Below are positions 31,946-41,838 of a DNA stretch of 64,000 nt, in pieces. The stretch spans positions 124,001-188,000 of the forward strand of contig NZ_JBLWWF010000007.1 in the NCBI RefSeq assembly GCF_048268085.1. Direction: 5' to 3'. Source of the stretch: Neptunicella sp048268085 (GTDB taxonomy: Bacteria; Pseudomonadota; Gammaproteobacteria; Enterobacterales; Alteromonadaceae). Below the pieces are notes generated by a model that did not search any database, was not told the DNA's origin, and saw only the letters and a program-made list of their open reading frames with translations. The translations under genes and the position numbers were made by a program. Positions within the stretch are counted from its first letter, which is position 1; every line of letters starts with the position of its first letter.

Positions 31946-33376
31946 ATGACACAACAAAAACAACCATCAATCCTCTGGCACGATTATGAAACCTGGGGGG
32001 CAAGTCCTCAACAAGATCATCCTGCCCAGTTTGCTGCGATTAGAACTGATCTTGATCTCAATCCCATTGGTAAGCCCAGCATGTTTTTCTGTCAACCACC
32101 GAGTGATGCGTTGCCACAGCCACAAGCTTGCCTGATTACGGGGATTACTCCACAACAAGCTATGCAACATGGGCATTGTGAAGCCCAGTTTATGCAAAAA
32201 GTGCACGATTTAATGAGCCAGCCACAAACTTGCGTAGCCGGTTATAACAGTATTCGCTTCGACGATGAGGTTACCCGGTATGGTCTATACCGTAACTTTT
32301 TCGATCCCTATGCCCGAGAATGGCAAAACGGCAACAGTCGTTGGGATATTATCGATATGTTACGTGCATGCTATGCACTAAGGCCGGACGGTATAGAGTG
32401 GCCATTAAGAGAAGATGGCAGTCCCAGTTTTAAGTTGGAACATCTTACCGCAGCCAACGGCATAAGCCACCAAGATGCCCATGATGCCTTATCTGATGTG
32501 TGGGCCACGATTGCCATGGCTAAACTGATTAAAGATAAACAACCAAAACTCTATGACTATCTATTTAATTTACGTCTAAAAAAGAATGTTGCTGCACAGA
32601 TCCATATTGGCAGTTACACACCTTTAGTCCATATATCGTCAAAACTACCGGCGGTAAACGGATGCTGCACCTGGGTGGTGCCTATTGCTTTTCATCCCAC
32701 CAATAAAAATGCCGTCATCGTGTTGAATTTGGCACTAGATCCTCAGCCGTTATTTGATTTAAGCGCTGAACAGTTAAAACATAAACTTTATCAAAAAAGT
32801 GATGAATTGGCTGATGGCGAACAACGCTTGCCGATTAAATTAATTCATTTAAATAAATGTCCGGTGATTGCCCCTGCCAAAACGCTGGATGAAAGCAATG
32901 CACTTCGATTAGGCATAGATCGTCAGCAATGTCTGGATAATCTTAATAAGATCAAACAACACTCTGGTCTGGCAGAAAAACTGGCGAATATATATCAGTT
33001 ATCCGAGCCTAAAGCAGATCTTGATGTTGACTATGCATTATATAGCGGTGGTTTTTTCAGTGATGCCGATAGACATAAAATGGAGCAGATCCGGACAATG
33101 GAGCCAATGCAACTGGCAGGTCAATCCTGGCAATTTGATGATCCAAGGCTGTCGCTGATGTTGTTTCGCTACCGTGCCCGTAATTATCCTGCAACATTAA
33201 CCGCCGGTGAAATGGAAAAGTGGCAACAACACCGCCAACAAAAATTAATGGATGACGGACCGCTAACCCTGCCTTCATATTACGCTGAACTAACAATTTT
33301 GGCCGAACAATATGCTCAAGACACGAAAAAACTAGCAATCATTAAAGCCCTATATCAATATGGTGAAGTTTTGTAA
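31946..33376 (+). CDS. sbcB: Exodeoxyribonuclease I
   Basis: A 476-residue 3'-5' exonuclease that degrades single-stranded DNA in recombination and mismatch repair. The DnaQ-type motifs are present: LWHDYETWG (Asp/Glu pair at the N-terminus), GYNSIRFDDEVTRYG, and HDALSDVWATIAMAKL. The SH3-like and C-terminal helical parts follow to full family length. It lies next to the prophage but its N-terminus is complete, so the insertion left the coding sequence intact; only the promoter may have changed. Confidence 0.95.
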   Translation: MTQQKQPSILWHDYETWGASPQQDHPAQFAAIRTDLDLNPIGKPSMFFCQPPSDALPQPQACLITGITPQQAMQHGHCEAQFMQKVHDLMSQPQTCVAGYNSIRFDDEVTRYGLYRNFFDPYAREWQNGNSRWDIIDMLRACYALRPDGIEWPLREDGSPSFKLEHLTAANGISHQDAHDALSDVWATIAMAKLIKDKQPKLYDYLFNLRLKKNVAAQIHIGSYTPLVHISSKLPAVNGCCTWVVPIAFHPTNKNAVIVLNLALDPQPLFDLSAEQLKHKLYQKSDELADGEQRLPIKLIHLNKCPVIAPAKTLDESNALRLGIDRQQCLDNLNKIKQHSGLAEKLANIYQLSEPKADLDVDYALYSGGFFSDADRHKMEQIRTMEPMQLAGQSWQFDDPRLSLMLFRYRARNYPATLTAGEMEKWQQHRQQKLMDDGPLTLPSYYAELTILAEQYAQDTKKLAIIKALYQYGEVL

Positions 33377-33435
33377 GTAAGCTTTAAAATCCTACGGCCG
33401 ATAACCTATTGGATTGATGTAAACAGGCAGGTGAT

Positions 33436-35091
33436 ATGCGAGGAATATATTTAAGTAATTTAGATGATGAACGTTATCTGGATTTGATCATCCATCCAGA
33501 TGAAGTCGAGGCTGATAGTCTGAATGAAAAAAGTCTATTTGCATACATAAAAGAAAAGTATGCGGATTTCTATCTGTTTGAAGATACTGTGCGTATTGCG
33601 TTTAAAACTTATACCACTGCACATCGAAATAACAACACCGATCCCATCAAAGAACGAATCGCTGAAGTACGTGATGCCGAAATAAAATTTATTATTGCTT
33701 CGGATGATATGAGCGCAGAACTGCAAATAGTCTGCGCTTATGGTGGTAAACATGTCACCCCAACCTATTTAATATCCAAAGCCAAACATGCAGGTATTGA
33801 AAGGGGATTAAGTTCTAAACGAATTATTGATTTGGCTACCCGAGCCCGAGTTGGTAAACCAGGGGCTGTACTTCAGGAATTGGTTGCGAAAGGACTACCG
33901 CCACGCAAAGGTAAAGACTCCAAGTTAGTTCCACTGGTTCCCAATGCCTTAGAACGTATATTACAACCACAATCGGTCAGTACCAGCCGCGTCGATATGC
34001 GCGATCTAGGTGAAATTATTTGTGTTAAACCTGGGGTAGAAATTCTTGAACGTCGGGCCCCCACCAAAGGCCGTAATGGTTATACCGTCCGTGGTGGAAC
34101 CATTGATTCGGTTGAAGGCGAATGGCTTAAGCTAACCGCAGGTGACGGTACTTATATCAGTGATGAAAATCCCAATATTTTAAAAGCCGAAATAGCCGGC
34201 ATGCCCAAATTCAAAGACGGCAAAATGTGGGTAGATGAAACCTTCATTTGTAAAGGCGTTAACATTGGTACCGGTAATGTCAATTACGATGGCGCGGTGA
34301 TTGTTAACGGTGATGTCACAGAAAAAATGAAAATCATCGCTACTGGTGATGTCACCATTAATGGATTTGTGGAATCAGCGCATATTCAATCCGGAGGCGA
34401 CATTATTATCACCCAAGGTGCGATGGGAAAATATGATGAAGAGGAAGAGCAGGAATACAGCGGCAAGCTGATTGCCGACGGAGGGATCCACATCGAGCAT
34501 GGACAAGGCTTGGATATTATCTGCAACGGTAATGTGACCGTAGGTAAACAACTGGCTTACAGCCGAATTAAATGCCGAGGTAGCATCACCATTGGGCCAA
34601 TCGATAACCCTAATGGCAATTTATTTGCGTGTGAAGTGCAGTGTGAAGATGTCGTTAAATCCGGTACGTTAGGTGCTATATCGGGAAGTAATTTATTTAT
34701 TGATTTTAGTGACGGATTTAATTTGCTGGTGGCCAGAATAGATACGGTAGAAGAGCTTTTAACCGAATTAAAAGGTCATGTTCATCGTCATCAGGCTGAA
34801 ATGAGTTCGATTAAGTCCCGCAAAATTCCGGCAGAATTACGTGATAAGTTAAGTCGACTGTTAGGTAAGTATCGTGACGAGCGCACCATGCTACAACAAT
34901 TAATCAGCAAAGCAGCGAATTTGAAAGTGGCCAAAGAGCGCTATGTTAATCAGATTCAGCTCAATGCCAGTAAAAAGTTGTATCCGGGCGTGGTAGTAAA
35001 ATTAAATAACCGGACTTGGAAAGCGGATCGTGAGTATTCATCGGCCAAGATCCATTATTTTGAACACCAATGGCAATTTGATACGTTATAA
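33436..35091 (+). CDS. FapA/DUF342 family protein
   Basis: A 551-residue protein of the FapA (DUF342) type. The N-terminal 200 residues are an alpha/beta region. The central part (about 240-420) is a right-handed beta helix with short repeats such as VNYDGAVIVNGDV, IIATGDVTINGFV and IQSGGDIIIT. The C-terminal 100 residues form a coiled coil with RKIPAELRDKLSRLLGKY. The family is found in many Gram-negative and Gram-positive bacteria with links to flagella, polarity or the envelope; its precise job is not set. Confidence 0.8.
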   Translation: MRGIYLSNLDDERYLDLIIHPDEVEADSLNEKSLFAYIKEKYADFYLFEDTVRIAFKTYTTAHRNNNTDPIKERIAEVRDAEIKFIIASDDMSAELQIVCAYGGKHVTPTYLISKAKHAGIERGLSSKRIIDLATRARVGKPGAVLQELVAKGLPPRKGKDSKLVPLVPNALERILQPQSVSTSRVDMRDLGEIICVKPGVEILERRAPTKGRNGYTVRGGTIDSVEGEWLKLTAGDGTYISDENPNILKAEIAGMPKFKDGKMWVDETFICKGVNIGTGNVNYDGAVIVNGDVTEKMKIIATGDVTINGFVESAHIQSGGDIIITQGAMGKYDEEEEQEYSGKLIADGGIHIEHGQGLDIICNGNVTVGKQLAYSRIKCRGSITIGPIDNPNGNLFACEVQCEDVVKSGTLGAISGSNLFIDFSDGFNLLVARIDTVEELLTELKGHVHRHQAEMSSIKSRKIPAELRDKLSRLLGKYRDERTMLQQLISKAANLKVAKERYVNQIQLNASKKLYPGVVVKLNNRTWKADREYSSAKIHYFEHQWQFDTL

Positions 35092-35094
35092 AAA

Positions 35095-35117
35095 TAATGC
35101 CCCTTGATTGGGGCATT
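35095..35117 (-). terminator. Terminator between convergent fapA-like and dehydrogenase genes
   Basis: AATGCCCC-TTGATT-GGGGCATT; on the minus strand it is followed by ATTTTTAT. It ends the dehydrogenase gene and may act on both strands. Confidence 0.7.
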
Positions 35118-35133
35118 AATCAATCCGTTATTT

Positions 35134-36000
35134 TTACTTGAACCGAGTCAACAAACTGGACGTATCCCAACGATTTCCGCCCAGCTTTTGCACCTCGGCA
35201 TAAAACTGATCAACCAATGCGGTTAAAGGTAAACTTGAGCCATTATTGCGCGCTTCCTGCAAGGCAATATTAAGATCTTTACGCATCCAGTCAACCGCAA
35301 AGCCATGTTCATATTCACCATTAAGCATGGTTTGATAACGGTTTTGCATTTGCCACGACTGCGCAGCACCTTGACTAATAACCTCAATCACTGCGGCGCA
35401 ATCCATTCCGGCAGATTGGCCAAAATGCAATGCTTCGGCTAATCCTTGCACCACACCAGCAATACAAATTTGATTCATCATTTTAGCCAATTGGCCGCTA
35501 CCGGATCCCCCCAGTAATTTACAACAACGGGCAAAACTGTTGATCACGGGCTCCGCTCGCACAAAATCAGCAGAATCACCACCGACCATAACCGTTAGCT
35601 GGCCATTTTCTGCCCCCGCCTGCCCTCCAGAAACCGGTGCATCAAGAAAACCAATTTGCTGTTTTTTGCAAATGGCATACAGTTCTCGCGCGACATCAGC
35701 TGAAACGGTACTATGATCAACCAATATACTTTCCGCTGACATGGCCTGTAATGCGCCCTGCTCGCCTAACACAACATCCCGCACGTCGTCGTCATTACCC
35801 ACACAAACAAACACTATATCAGCGTTTAGAGCCGCTTCAGCCGGTGTGACAGCCATTCGACCTGCATATTGTTCACACCATTGCTGTGCTTTGCTGGTAG
35901 TACGATTAAATACACAAACATCATATCCCTGTTGATGTAAATGTCCGGCCATGGGATACCCCATTACCCCTAATCCAATAAAAGCGACTTTTTGTGTCAT
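35134..36000 (-). CDS. Beta-hydroxyacid dehydrogenase (3-hydroxyisobutyrate dehydrogenase / tartronate semialdehyde reductase type)
   Basis: A 288-residue NAD(P)-dependent oxidoreductase. The start MTQKVAFIGLGVMGYPM at 36000 gives the Rossmann motif GLGVMG at the N-terminus, with GAG upstream. The substrate motif is DAPVSGGQAGAENGQL; the catalytic Lys is in LAKMMNQICIAG (family KxxxN). The C-terminal helical domain has WMRKDLNIALQEA. Length fits the family. The true substrate cannot be told; glyoxylate/succinic semialdehyde type reductases are possible. Confidence 0.85.
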   Translation of the reverse strand: MTQKVAFIGLGVMGYPMAGHLHQQGYDVCVFNRTTSKAQQWCEQYAGRMAVTPAEAALNADIVFVCVGNDDDVRDVVLGEQGALQAMSAESILVDHSTVSADVARELYAICKKQQIGFLDAPVSGGQAGAENGQLTVMVGGDSADFVRAEPVINSFARCCKLLGGSGSGQLAKMMNQICIAGVVQGLAEALHFGQSAGMDCAAVIEVISQGAAQSWQMQNRYQTMLNGEYEHGFAVDWMRKDLNIALQEARNNGSSLPLTALVDQFYAEVQKLGGNRWDTSSLLTRFK

Positions 36001-36079
36001 ATTCAACTCTTTGATTGTCCAATTTAAAGCATTAAAGAGTACACTAATAAAAAAACACATACCATTTCAAGGAGCATTC

Positions 36080-36565
36080 ATGAGCGACAATATTTATCAA
36101 TTCTCAGCGACAAAAAACGATGGCAGTGAACAGTCTTTAAAAGAATACGAGAATAAAGTGTGTTTGATCGTTAATACCGCCAGTAAATGCGGTTTTACTC
36201 CACAATATGAAGGGCTGCAAAAGATCTATGAGCAGTATAAACAGCACGGATTTGAAGTATTGGCTTTTCCCTGTGATCAATTTGGTCATCAAGAGCCTGG
36301 AACTGATGAAGACATCGCTCAATTCTGTAGCCTGAATTTCAATACTCAATTTCCGTTATTTAAAAAAATTGATGTCAATGGAGAAAATACTCATCCGCTG
36401 TATCAGTATTTAAAAAGCCATGCTAAAGGCGTATTAGGCAGTCAGGGAATTAAATGGAATTTCACCAAGTTTTTAGTTAACCGTCGAGGCGAAGTCATTA
36501 AACGTTATGCACCAACGGCTAAACCAGAGAGCATTGTCGCGGATATAAAACAGCAACTGGGATAA
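36080..36565 (+). CDS. Glutathione peroxidase (Cys type)
   Basis: A 161-residue peroxidase. AAGGAG lies before the ATG at 36080. The catalytic Cys is in TASKCGFTPQ (about 37), Gln in FPCDQFGHQEPG and Trp in IKWNFTKFLV. This is the bacterial BtuE/Gpx group that reduces hydroperoxides using thioredoxin or glutathione. It is divergent from the dehydrogenase and six bases before the LdhA-like gene. Confidence 0.93.
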   Translation: MSDNIYQFSATKNDGSEQSLKEYENKVCLIVNTASKCGFTPQYEGLQKIYEQYKQHGFEVLAFPCDQFGHQEPGTDEDIAQFCSLNFNTQFPLFKKIDVNGENTHPLYQYLKSHAKGVLGSQGIKWNFTKFLVNRRGEVIKRYAPTAKPESIVADIKQQLG

Positions 36566-36571
36566 CTAAAA

Positions 36572-37570
36572 ATGATTAAGGTATTGGTATTTAGCTGTAA
36601 AGACTATGATCGACACTATTTGTCTGAATATAATGGCGCAAACAATATCGAACTGGTCTTTACCGATACCAAACTTGACTTAGATACCTGCCAGTTGGCG
36701 GTTGGTTATGATGCAATCTGCACATTTGTTAATGATCGACTGGATAGCGAGATAATAAGGTTTCTGGCGATGCATCATGTTCAGCATATTGCATTGCGCT
36801 GCGCCGGGTTTAATAACCTCGATTTAGACAGTGCAAAACACCACAAAATATCGGTTTCACGTGTTCCCCATTATTCGCCTGAATCGGTTGCTGAACACGC
36901 CATTAGCCTGATGCTTACCCTAAATCGCAAAACCCATAAAGCTTTTAACCGGGTCAGAGAAAGCAATTTTTCATTAAATGGATTAATGGGTTTTAATATG
37001 TTTAATAAAACCGCAGGCATTATTGGCACGGGTAATATTGGTATTGCAACAGCCAATATTTTACTTGGTATGGGGTGCAAAATTCTCTGTCATGATCCTC
37101 AACCTAGTGTGACGTTACTGGAAAAAGGTGTCGAGTATGTCGACTTAGACCAGCTATGCAAGCAATCAGATATCATCAGCCTGCATTGCCCGTTGCTAAA
37201 GAGCACGCAACATATGATTAATACCGACACGATAAACCGCATGAAACCGGGTGTTATGCTGATTAACACCTCACGGGGTGGTCTTATTGATACACAAGCG
37301 GTCATTCAAGGGCTTAAAAGCAGGCAGATTGGTTATTTAGGGCTGGATGTCTACGAAATGGAATCAGAATTATTCTTCGAAGACTTATCTGAAACGGTCA
37401 TTCAGGACGACTCCTTTGAACGTTTATTAACGTTTCCAAATGTTTTAATTACCGGCCATCAAGGCTTTTTTACCCATGAGGCCATGCAGCAAATCGCCCA
37501 AACCACGTTACATAATTTACAGCTTTTTGCTGCCGGAGAGGCTGAACCAAACACCTTCTTATGCGTTTAA
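36572..37570 (+). CDS. ldhA: D-lactate dehydrogenase-like 2-hydroxyacid dehydrogenase
   Basis: A 332-residue NAD-dependent D-2-hydroxyacid dehydrogenase of the LdhA type. The nucleotide site is GIIGTGNIGIATA; catalytic Arg is in NTSRGGLID, Glu in YEMESELFFED and His in ITGHQGFFTHEA. Fermentative reduction of pyruvate to D-lactate is the usual role. It lies six bases after the peroxidase and overlaps cmoM by four bases in convergent orientation. Confidence 0.87.
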   Translation: MIKVLVFSCKDYDRHYLSEYNGANNIELVFTDTKLDLDTCQLAVGYDAICTFVNDRLDSEIIRFLAMHHVQHIALRCAGFNNLDLDSAKHHKISVSRVPHYSPESVAEHAISLMLTLNRKTHKAFNRVRESNFSLNGLMGFNMFNKTAGIIGTGNIGIATANILLGMGCKILCHDPQPSVTLLEKGVEYVDLDQLCKQSDIISLHCPLLKSTQHMINTDTINRMKPGVMLINTSRGGLIDTQAVIQGLKSRQIGYLGLDVYEMESELFFEDLSETVIQDDSFERLLTFPNVLITGHQGFFTHEAMQQIAQTTLHNLQLFAAGEAEPNTFLCV

Positions 37571-38328
37571 GCTTCCCTACGGGAGATAATATGAAAATAT
37601 TTACCTAACCACATATAGGGTTCCTTGGCACCATATTGCAATTCCATGTTTTTCAGTTGTTGGTAGTGACTTTGTTGAATCGTTTTGTCCCTGACATAAT
37701 CGTGAAAACAGCGGATACCGGCCTGATGAACAATGGTCATTGATAACTGTTCTAATTCAGCCATAACCTGTTTAGGCATCACCGCATTATTAGGATTGAG
37801 TCTGACTCGATTACCCACCGCAAAATCCTTGTCGATATAGTCAAAATTACCATACAACACGTTTCCGAATAAATGCGCATCCCGATTGAAGAAACTTAAC
37901 GATAGCAATCCAGCCGGCTTTAATAACGACTTTAGTTTAGCGATAACAGCAATGGGATCCTGTAACCATTCCAATACCGCGTGACAAATCACCACATCGT
38001 ATTGTGGTTGCTCATCAAGTTGCTGGATTTCGCCGTGCTGAAAACTTACACCACTATATTCCGCACATTGTTGCCGAGCCAAAGCCAGCATATCCGCTGA
38101 AATATCATTAATATGCAGCTGATGGCCCCGTTTTAATAATTCAACCGCCATCTCGCCACTCCCTCCACCGGCTTCCAGAATTCGGCAAGGCTCAGTTGGT
38201 AAGTGCTGGTCGAGATAATGAATCAATAATTCATGGCGCAATTGTCCTTTGGTCGTGCCATAAATATTGCGCTGAAATTTATTCGCTATCGAATCAAAGC
38301 TTTGATCTGGTTTATGATGGGGTTTCAT
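37567..38328 (-). CDS. cmoM: tRNA 5-carboxymethoxyuridine methyltransferase
   Basis: A 253-residue class I SAM methyltransferase. The SAM motif is ILEAGGGSGEMAVELL, followed by INDISADML and VICHAVLEWL. The C-terminal half has the CmoM-type LSFFNRDAHLFGNVLYGNFDY and a GIRCFHDYVRDK segment. CmoM methylates cmo5U34 to mcmo5U in tRNAs. Length matches E. coli CmoM. Confidence 0.88.
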   Translation of the reverse strand: MKPHHKPDQSFDSIANKFQRNIYGTTKGQLRHELLIHYLDQHLPTEPCRILEAGGGSGEMAVELLKRGHQLHINDISADMLALARQQCAEYSGVSFQHGEIQQLDEQPQYDVVICHAVLEWLQDPIAVIAKLKSLLKPAGLLSLSFFNRDAHLFGNVLYGNFDYIDKDFAVGNRVRLNPNNAVMPKQVMAELEQLSMTIVHQAGIRCFHDYVRDKTIQQSHYQQLKNMELQYGAKEPYMWLGKYFHIISRREA

Positions 38329-38347
38329 TTGCTACAAGTTGCCTGTT

Positions 38348-39106
38348 ATGGAAATTTTTACACTCAAAAAAATCGCGTCAATGTTACTGATGCCACTACC
38401 TCTTATTGTGACACTTTTACTGATTAGCTGGATATGTATTTATTGGCATCGACATAAATTGGCATATGCATTACAGGCGTTCGCTGTCATCACATTATTA
38501 ACCACTTCAACATCTTGGTTACCCAATTATCTGCTGGGCAATCTGGAACAGCAATATCATCAGTTTGACCTTGCTACACCTGTCGATAAAATTGTGGTGA
38601 TGGGGTGTGGACACACCAATGATGGTCGCTTGCCTATTACCTCACAAGTAAAACCCTGCTCGCTATACAGGCTGATTGAAGGCATGCGCATACAACAGGC
38701 TAATCCGGGCAGTATCTTAATCACCTCCGGTTATTCAGAAGAGCCTTTTAGCAACGCTGAAATGATGAAAAAACTCGCTGTTAGTCTGGGAGCCGATCCT
38801 AGTCGAATTCAATTACAAAATAATTCCCGCGACACCGAAGAAGAGGTGCTGAAATTAAAACCGATGCTCGGTCAACAGCCTTTTGCAATGGTTTCGTCGG
38901 CTAGTCATATGCAACGGGCCATGCACTTATTTCAACAACAAGGCTTGCATCCAATCGCTGCGCCAACCGAACATTTGGTTAAATATAGTGATGCAGTTGA
39001 ACCCAGTTGGTGGAGTGAGTTACCCCATTCAACCAATATCTATAAATTTGAACGATATTGGTATGAAGCCATGGGGCAACTCTGGTTATTTTTACGCGGC
39101 AAATAA
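38348..39106 (+). CDS. ElyC/SanA/YdcF family membrane protein
   Basis: A 252-residue DUF218 protein. Two N-terminal membrane segments (about 18-34 and 42-60) are followed by the DUF218 domain: DKIVVMGCGHTNDG, ILITSGYSEEPFSNAEMM, and MVSSASHMQRAMHLFQ. ElyC acts in envelope biogenesis and lipid-carrier use in E. coli. The ATG at 38348 was preferred to a TTG nine bases earlier. It is divergent from cmoM. Confidence 0.82.
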   Translation: MEIFTLKKIASMLLMPLPLIVTLLLISWICIYWHRHKLAYALQAFAVITLLTTSTSWLPNYLLGNLEQQYHQFDLATPVDKIVVMGCGHTNDGRLPITSQVKPCSLYRLIEGMRIQQANPGSILITSGYSEEPFSNAEMMKKLAVSLGADPSRIQLQNNSRDTEEEVLKLKPMLGQQPFAMVSSASHMQRAMHLFQQQGLHPIAAPTEHLVKYSDAVEPSWWSELPHSTNIYKFERYWYEAMGQLWLFLRGK

Positions 39107-39115
39107 GATAGCTAA

Positions 39116-40204
39116 CTACCAGTGCATTTTTTGTTTAATAAACTGGGTTAATTTATCTGCATTAACCTGATGTTGGGCAACCCGAGGATGTTGCCCGTAC
39201 CCGTTGAAGTCAAAAAATAAGGTAGATAATTTCTGATCATCGAACTTATCTTCCATGGTTTTGACGGCTTGGCGAATATAATCCGGCCAAATAGAACCTT
39301 GTTTAGTTGCGTCCATACTACCCAGCGCACAAATTATTTCTGCTTGTGGGTATTTTGCCCGTATGGATCGAACAAAGGCGATGTAGGCATCGATTCGTTG
39401 CTGATCATTAGGGACCACTTTCATGCGGCCTTCCCGCTCAACCAACCAGCTGTCATTCTGCAAAAGATTAATCACCACCACTTCCGGCGTCCATTGATTG
39501 AAATCCCACTTTGAATCGTTATCCCCTACCGCACTCAACTGGTCGTAAAATTGCGGCATAATAAACGGAAACCAGCTAACCATGATTCCGATACCACTTT
39601 GCGAAATAGTGTGTAGCTCCGCGTTAAGCTGACGGGCTGCAATAGAGCCGTACGCCAGATAATTGTTTTTTTCCGACAGCAAATCATCTTTACCGTTATA
39701 TGCTCCTTCATTGCCAGCACCGCTGGTAATCGAATCACCATATATTTCTATTTTATGTGCCAACGCTGGCGGAGCGGCAGATAACTGTTGTCCATCGTCT
39801 AATAACAGCCCCTTAAAGAGCGTACTTCCTTCTTCACCTTCTGTTCGCTTATAAATTTCCAGTTGATGCTGGCCAGTGCCCAACGTATTCGAGATCCAAT
39901 AGGTTTTAAGACCTTTTTCAGTTTGAAGCACATAAGGATAACGATCATCTCCATCTACGATGACGTTGAAATAGTTTTTACCTAACTCGTCGTCCAATAT
40001 TATCGACAACGAGGTACCACTAAAATTGGCTTTGATGCTGCTACCCGGCCAAGACAATTGAGGCGTTTTAGGATCGGTAAAATCAATCCGGCCAACATAC
40101 CTAAACCCTTTATTATCCGGGCTAATGACACGTTGTTCTGCCTGTACCGCAAAAACACAAACCAACCACACCAAGCAAATCCATTTCAATTTATTTATAT
40201 ACAT
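39116..40204 (-). CDS. Secreted SGNH carbohydrate esterase (CE2-like)
   Basis: A 362-residue protein with a signal peptide (about 1-22, ending VQA). A beta-sandwich domain (about 30-145) precedes an SGNH hydrolase with IEIYGDSITSG (Ser nucleophile), INLLQNDSW and a C-terminal YGQHPRVAQHQ (His). This two-part design is that of CE2 acetyl esterases, which remove acetyl groups from xylan and other polysaccharides. The domain order supports deacetylation of a plant or algal glycan outside the cytoplasm. Confidence 0.82.
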   Translation of the reverse strand: MYINKLKWICLVWLVCVFAVQAEQRVISPDNKGFRYVGRIDFTDPKTPQLSWPGSSIKANFSGTSLSIILDDELGKNYFNVIVDGDDRYPYVLQTEKGLKTYWISNTLGTGQHQLEIYKRTEGEEGSTLFKGLLLDDGQQLSAAPPALAHKIEIYGDSITSGAGNEGAYNGKDDLLSEKNNYLAYGSIAARQLNAELHTISQSGIGIMVSWFPFIMPQFYDQLSAVGDNDSKWDFNQWTPEVVVINLLQNDSWLVEREGRMKVVPNDQQRIDAYIAFVRSIRAKYPQAEIICALGSMDATKQGSIWPDYIRQAVKTMEDKFDDQKLSTLFFDFNGYGQHPRVAQHQVNADKLTQFIKQKMHW

Positions 40205-40270
40205 AATTTTCTCTGTTAATTAAATCACCCAAAAATTTTCTAACCTTCCAAGAGAATAAATCCCTTAAGG

Positions 40271-41032
40271 TCAAACCGGGTTGTCAATATCGATAAATTT
40301 AACTTCTAATCCAAAAGCTGAGGCAATATATTCCCCAACCGCTTTAGCCCCATAACGTTCTGTCGCATGATGCCCCGCAGCAAAAAAGTGAATACCCATT
40401 TCTCGTGCGGTATGAATCGTCTGTTCTGAAACTTCTCCACTAATAAAGGCATCAATCCCCTGACTAGCGGCCAAATCAATATACCCCTGACCACCACCAG
40501 TGCACCATGCCACAGTTTTAATCGCATGTGATCCCCCAATTTCAACTAATGGCTGTCGATTTAATCTGTGCGCTATACGTTGTTCAAATTCCCTCACGTC
40601 AACAGGATTTTCCAATTCGCCTTGCATGGCGATACTTTGTGGATTATTTATTTCTAATCCTCCCGTGACATTAATCCCCAATAATTTGGCCAATTGGGCG
40701 TTATTACCCAATTCAGGGTGAATATCTAAAGGAAGATGATAGGCATACAGATTAATATCATGCTCAAGTAGCCTTTTTAATCGCCGTTGCTTCATGCCAA
40801 CGATACGTTCATCCTCACCTGTCCAAAAGTAACCATGATGAACAAAAATTGCATCTGCATGATTTTCAATCGCTTTTTCAATAAGCGCTTGCGTCGCGGT
40901 CACTCCAGATACTAATCGGGATATTGTTGATTTACCCTCCACTTGCATTCCGTTAGGGCAATAATCCTTAACCGTTTGAGGCGCTAACAGATTATCCAAC
41001 TCTATTAAAAGCTGCTTATTATTTATACTCAT
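40271..41032 (-). CDS. Nif3-like dinuclear metal centre protein (YbgI type)
   Basis: A 253-residue protein. The start MSINNKQLLI at 41032 has AGGA upstream. Metal motifs are IFVHHGYFW (His pair), then a Glu/Asp region and ATERYGAKAVGE near the end, with HFFAAGHHATE. This family forms a toroidal hexamer with a dinuclear metal site; its GTP cyclohydrolase-like label in databases is not firmly shown. Confidence 0.85.
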   Translation of the reverse strand: MSINNKQLLIELDNLLAPQTVKDYCPNGMQVEGKSTISRLVSGVTATQALIEKAIENHADAIFVHHGYFWTGEDERIVGMKQRRLKRLLEHDINLYAYHLPLDIHPELGNNAQLAKLLGINVTGGLEINNPQSIAMQGELENPVDVREFEQRIAHRLNRQPLVEIGGSHAIKTVAWCTGGGQGYIDLAASQGIDAFISGEVSEQTIHTAREMGIHFFAAGHHATERYGAKAVGEYIASAFGLEVKFIDIDNPV

Positions 41033-41084
41033 ATTGCTTATCCTGTCGCCATAATTAGACATCCAATTTAAAAAGAGGTATAAA

Positions 41085-41528
41085 ATGCCCTCACTTTTTA
41101 ATCATAGAGAAAAACGGAACTATCCCGCAATGAGTAAACTGGATAAAGATCAAGTTATCGAAAAATTTACCCAAGCCTATCAGGCTGCTAATGGCAAAGC
41201 TCCGGTTATCGAAGCCAAAGGTGGTTGGTACAGTGTTGACGGTGGTAAAAATGTACGTCTGGCACAACTAGAAGAATTAGCTGACGAATTAGGTGCTGGT
41301 AAAGCAGCTCCTGCTGCTAAATCTGCGCCAGCGAAAAAAGCCGAGGCAAAAAAACCGGCGAAAAAAGCAGAAGCCGCTCCTAAAGCGAAAAAAGCAGCAC
41401 CTGCTAAAAAACCGGCCAGCAAGCCAGCAGCTAAAACAAAAACGAAAAAATCTTCAGGCTTCTCGGTAAAAGAGTTTTGGAATAATTTGCTAAAATCGAA
41501 AGATCACGATTGCGACTCGCCTCGTTAA
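41085..41528 (+). CDS. Lys/Ala-rich protein with histone-H1-like tail
   Basis: A 147-residue protein. AGAGG sits six bases before the ATG at 41085; a second start at 41130 (MSKLDKDQVIEKF) would also work. The first about 70 residues form a small globular domain with EAKGGWYSVDGGKNVR. The tail is built from repeats of the KAAPAKK/KPAKKAE type and ends SGFSVKEFWNNLL. Such tails bind DNA or RNA. The domain is seen in other gammaproteobacterial proteins without known role. Confidence 0.75.
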   Translation: MPSLFNHREKRNYPAMSKLDKDQVIEKFTQAYQAANGKAPVIEAKGGWYSVDGGKNVRLAQLEELADELGAGKAAPAAKSAPAKKAEAKKPAKKAEAAPKAKKAAPAKKPASKPAAKTKTKKSSGFSVKEFWNNLLKSKDHDCDSPR

Positions 41529-41556
41529 TCGACTCTTCGTTGCAATAATTTGAATA

Positions 41557-41583
41557 AAAAACCTGTCAGATGACAGGTTTTTT
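41557..41583. terminator. Bidirectional terminator
   Basis: AAACCTGTCA-GA-TGACAGGTTT with A-run before and T-run after, placed between convergent genes. Confidence 0.85.
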
Positions 41584-41595
41584 ATGTTGTATAAC

Positions 41596-41838
41596 TTACC
41601 CAACCTTTAACTTAGTTGTATAACCCGGTTTATGTCGCTTTACCGGGATGAAATCACTACGTGCACAAATAATAGTTTGTTGCTCGGTCATGACGCTCAG
41701 CTCAAAGTTATTATTAGTTAACTGTTTCACTACGGTGGCAATACGAGCCTGAAAGCTTCCTCTTTTAATAAACACTTTTTTTCCGACTAAAGTCGAAGGT
41801 ACTAAACCATACTGATTTAATAGATTGTCCGTTTGCAT
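41596..41838 (-). CDS. Small conserved hypothetical protein
   Basis: An 80-residue protein with a beta-type core: TLVGKKVFIKRGSFQARIATVVKQL, then QTIICARSDFIPVKR. The pattern suggests an SH3-like fold. It lies between a lysine-rich protein and ihfA. I do not know its function. The 190 bases upstream hold only the ihfA terminator. Confidence 0.55.
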   Translation of the reverse strand: MQTDNLLNQYGLVPSTLVGKKVFIKRGSFQARIATVVKQLTNNNFELSVMTEQQTIICARSDFIPVKRHKPGYTTKLKVG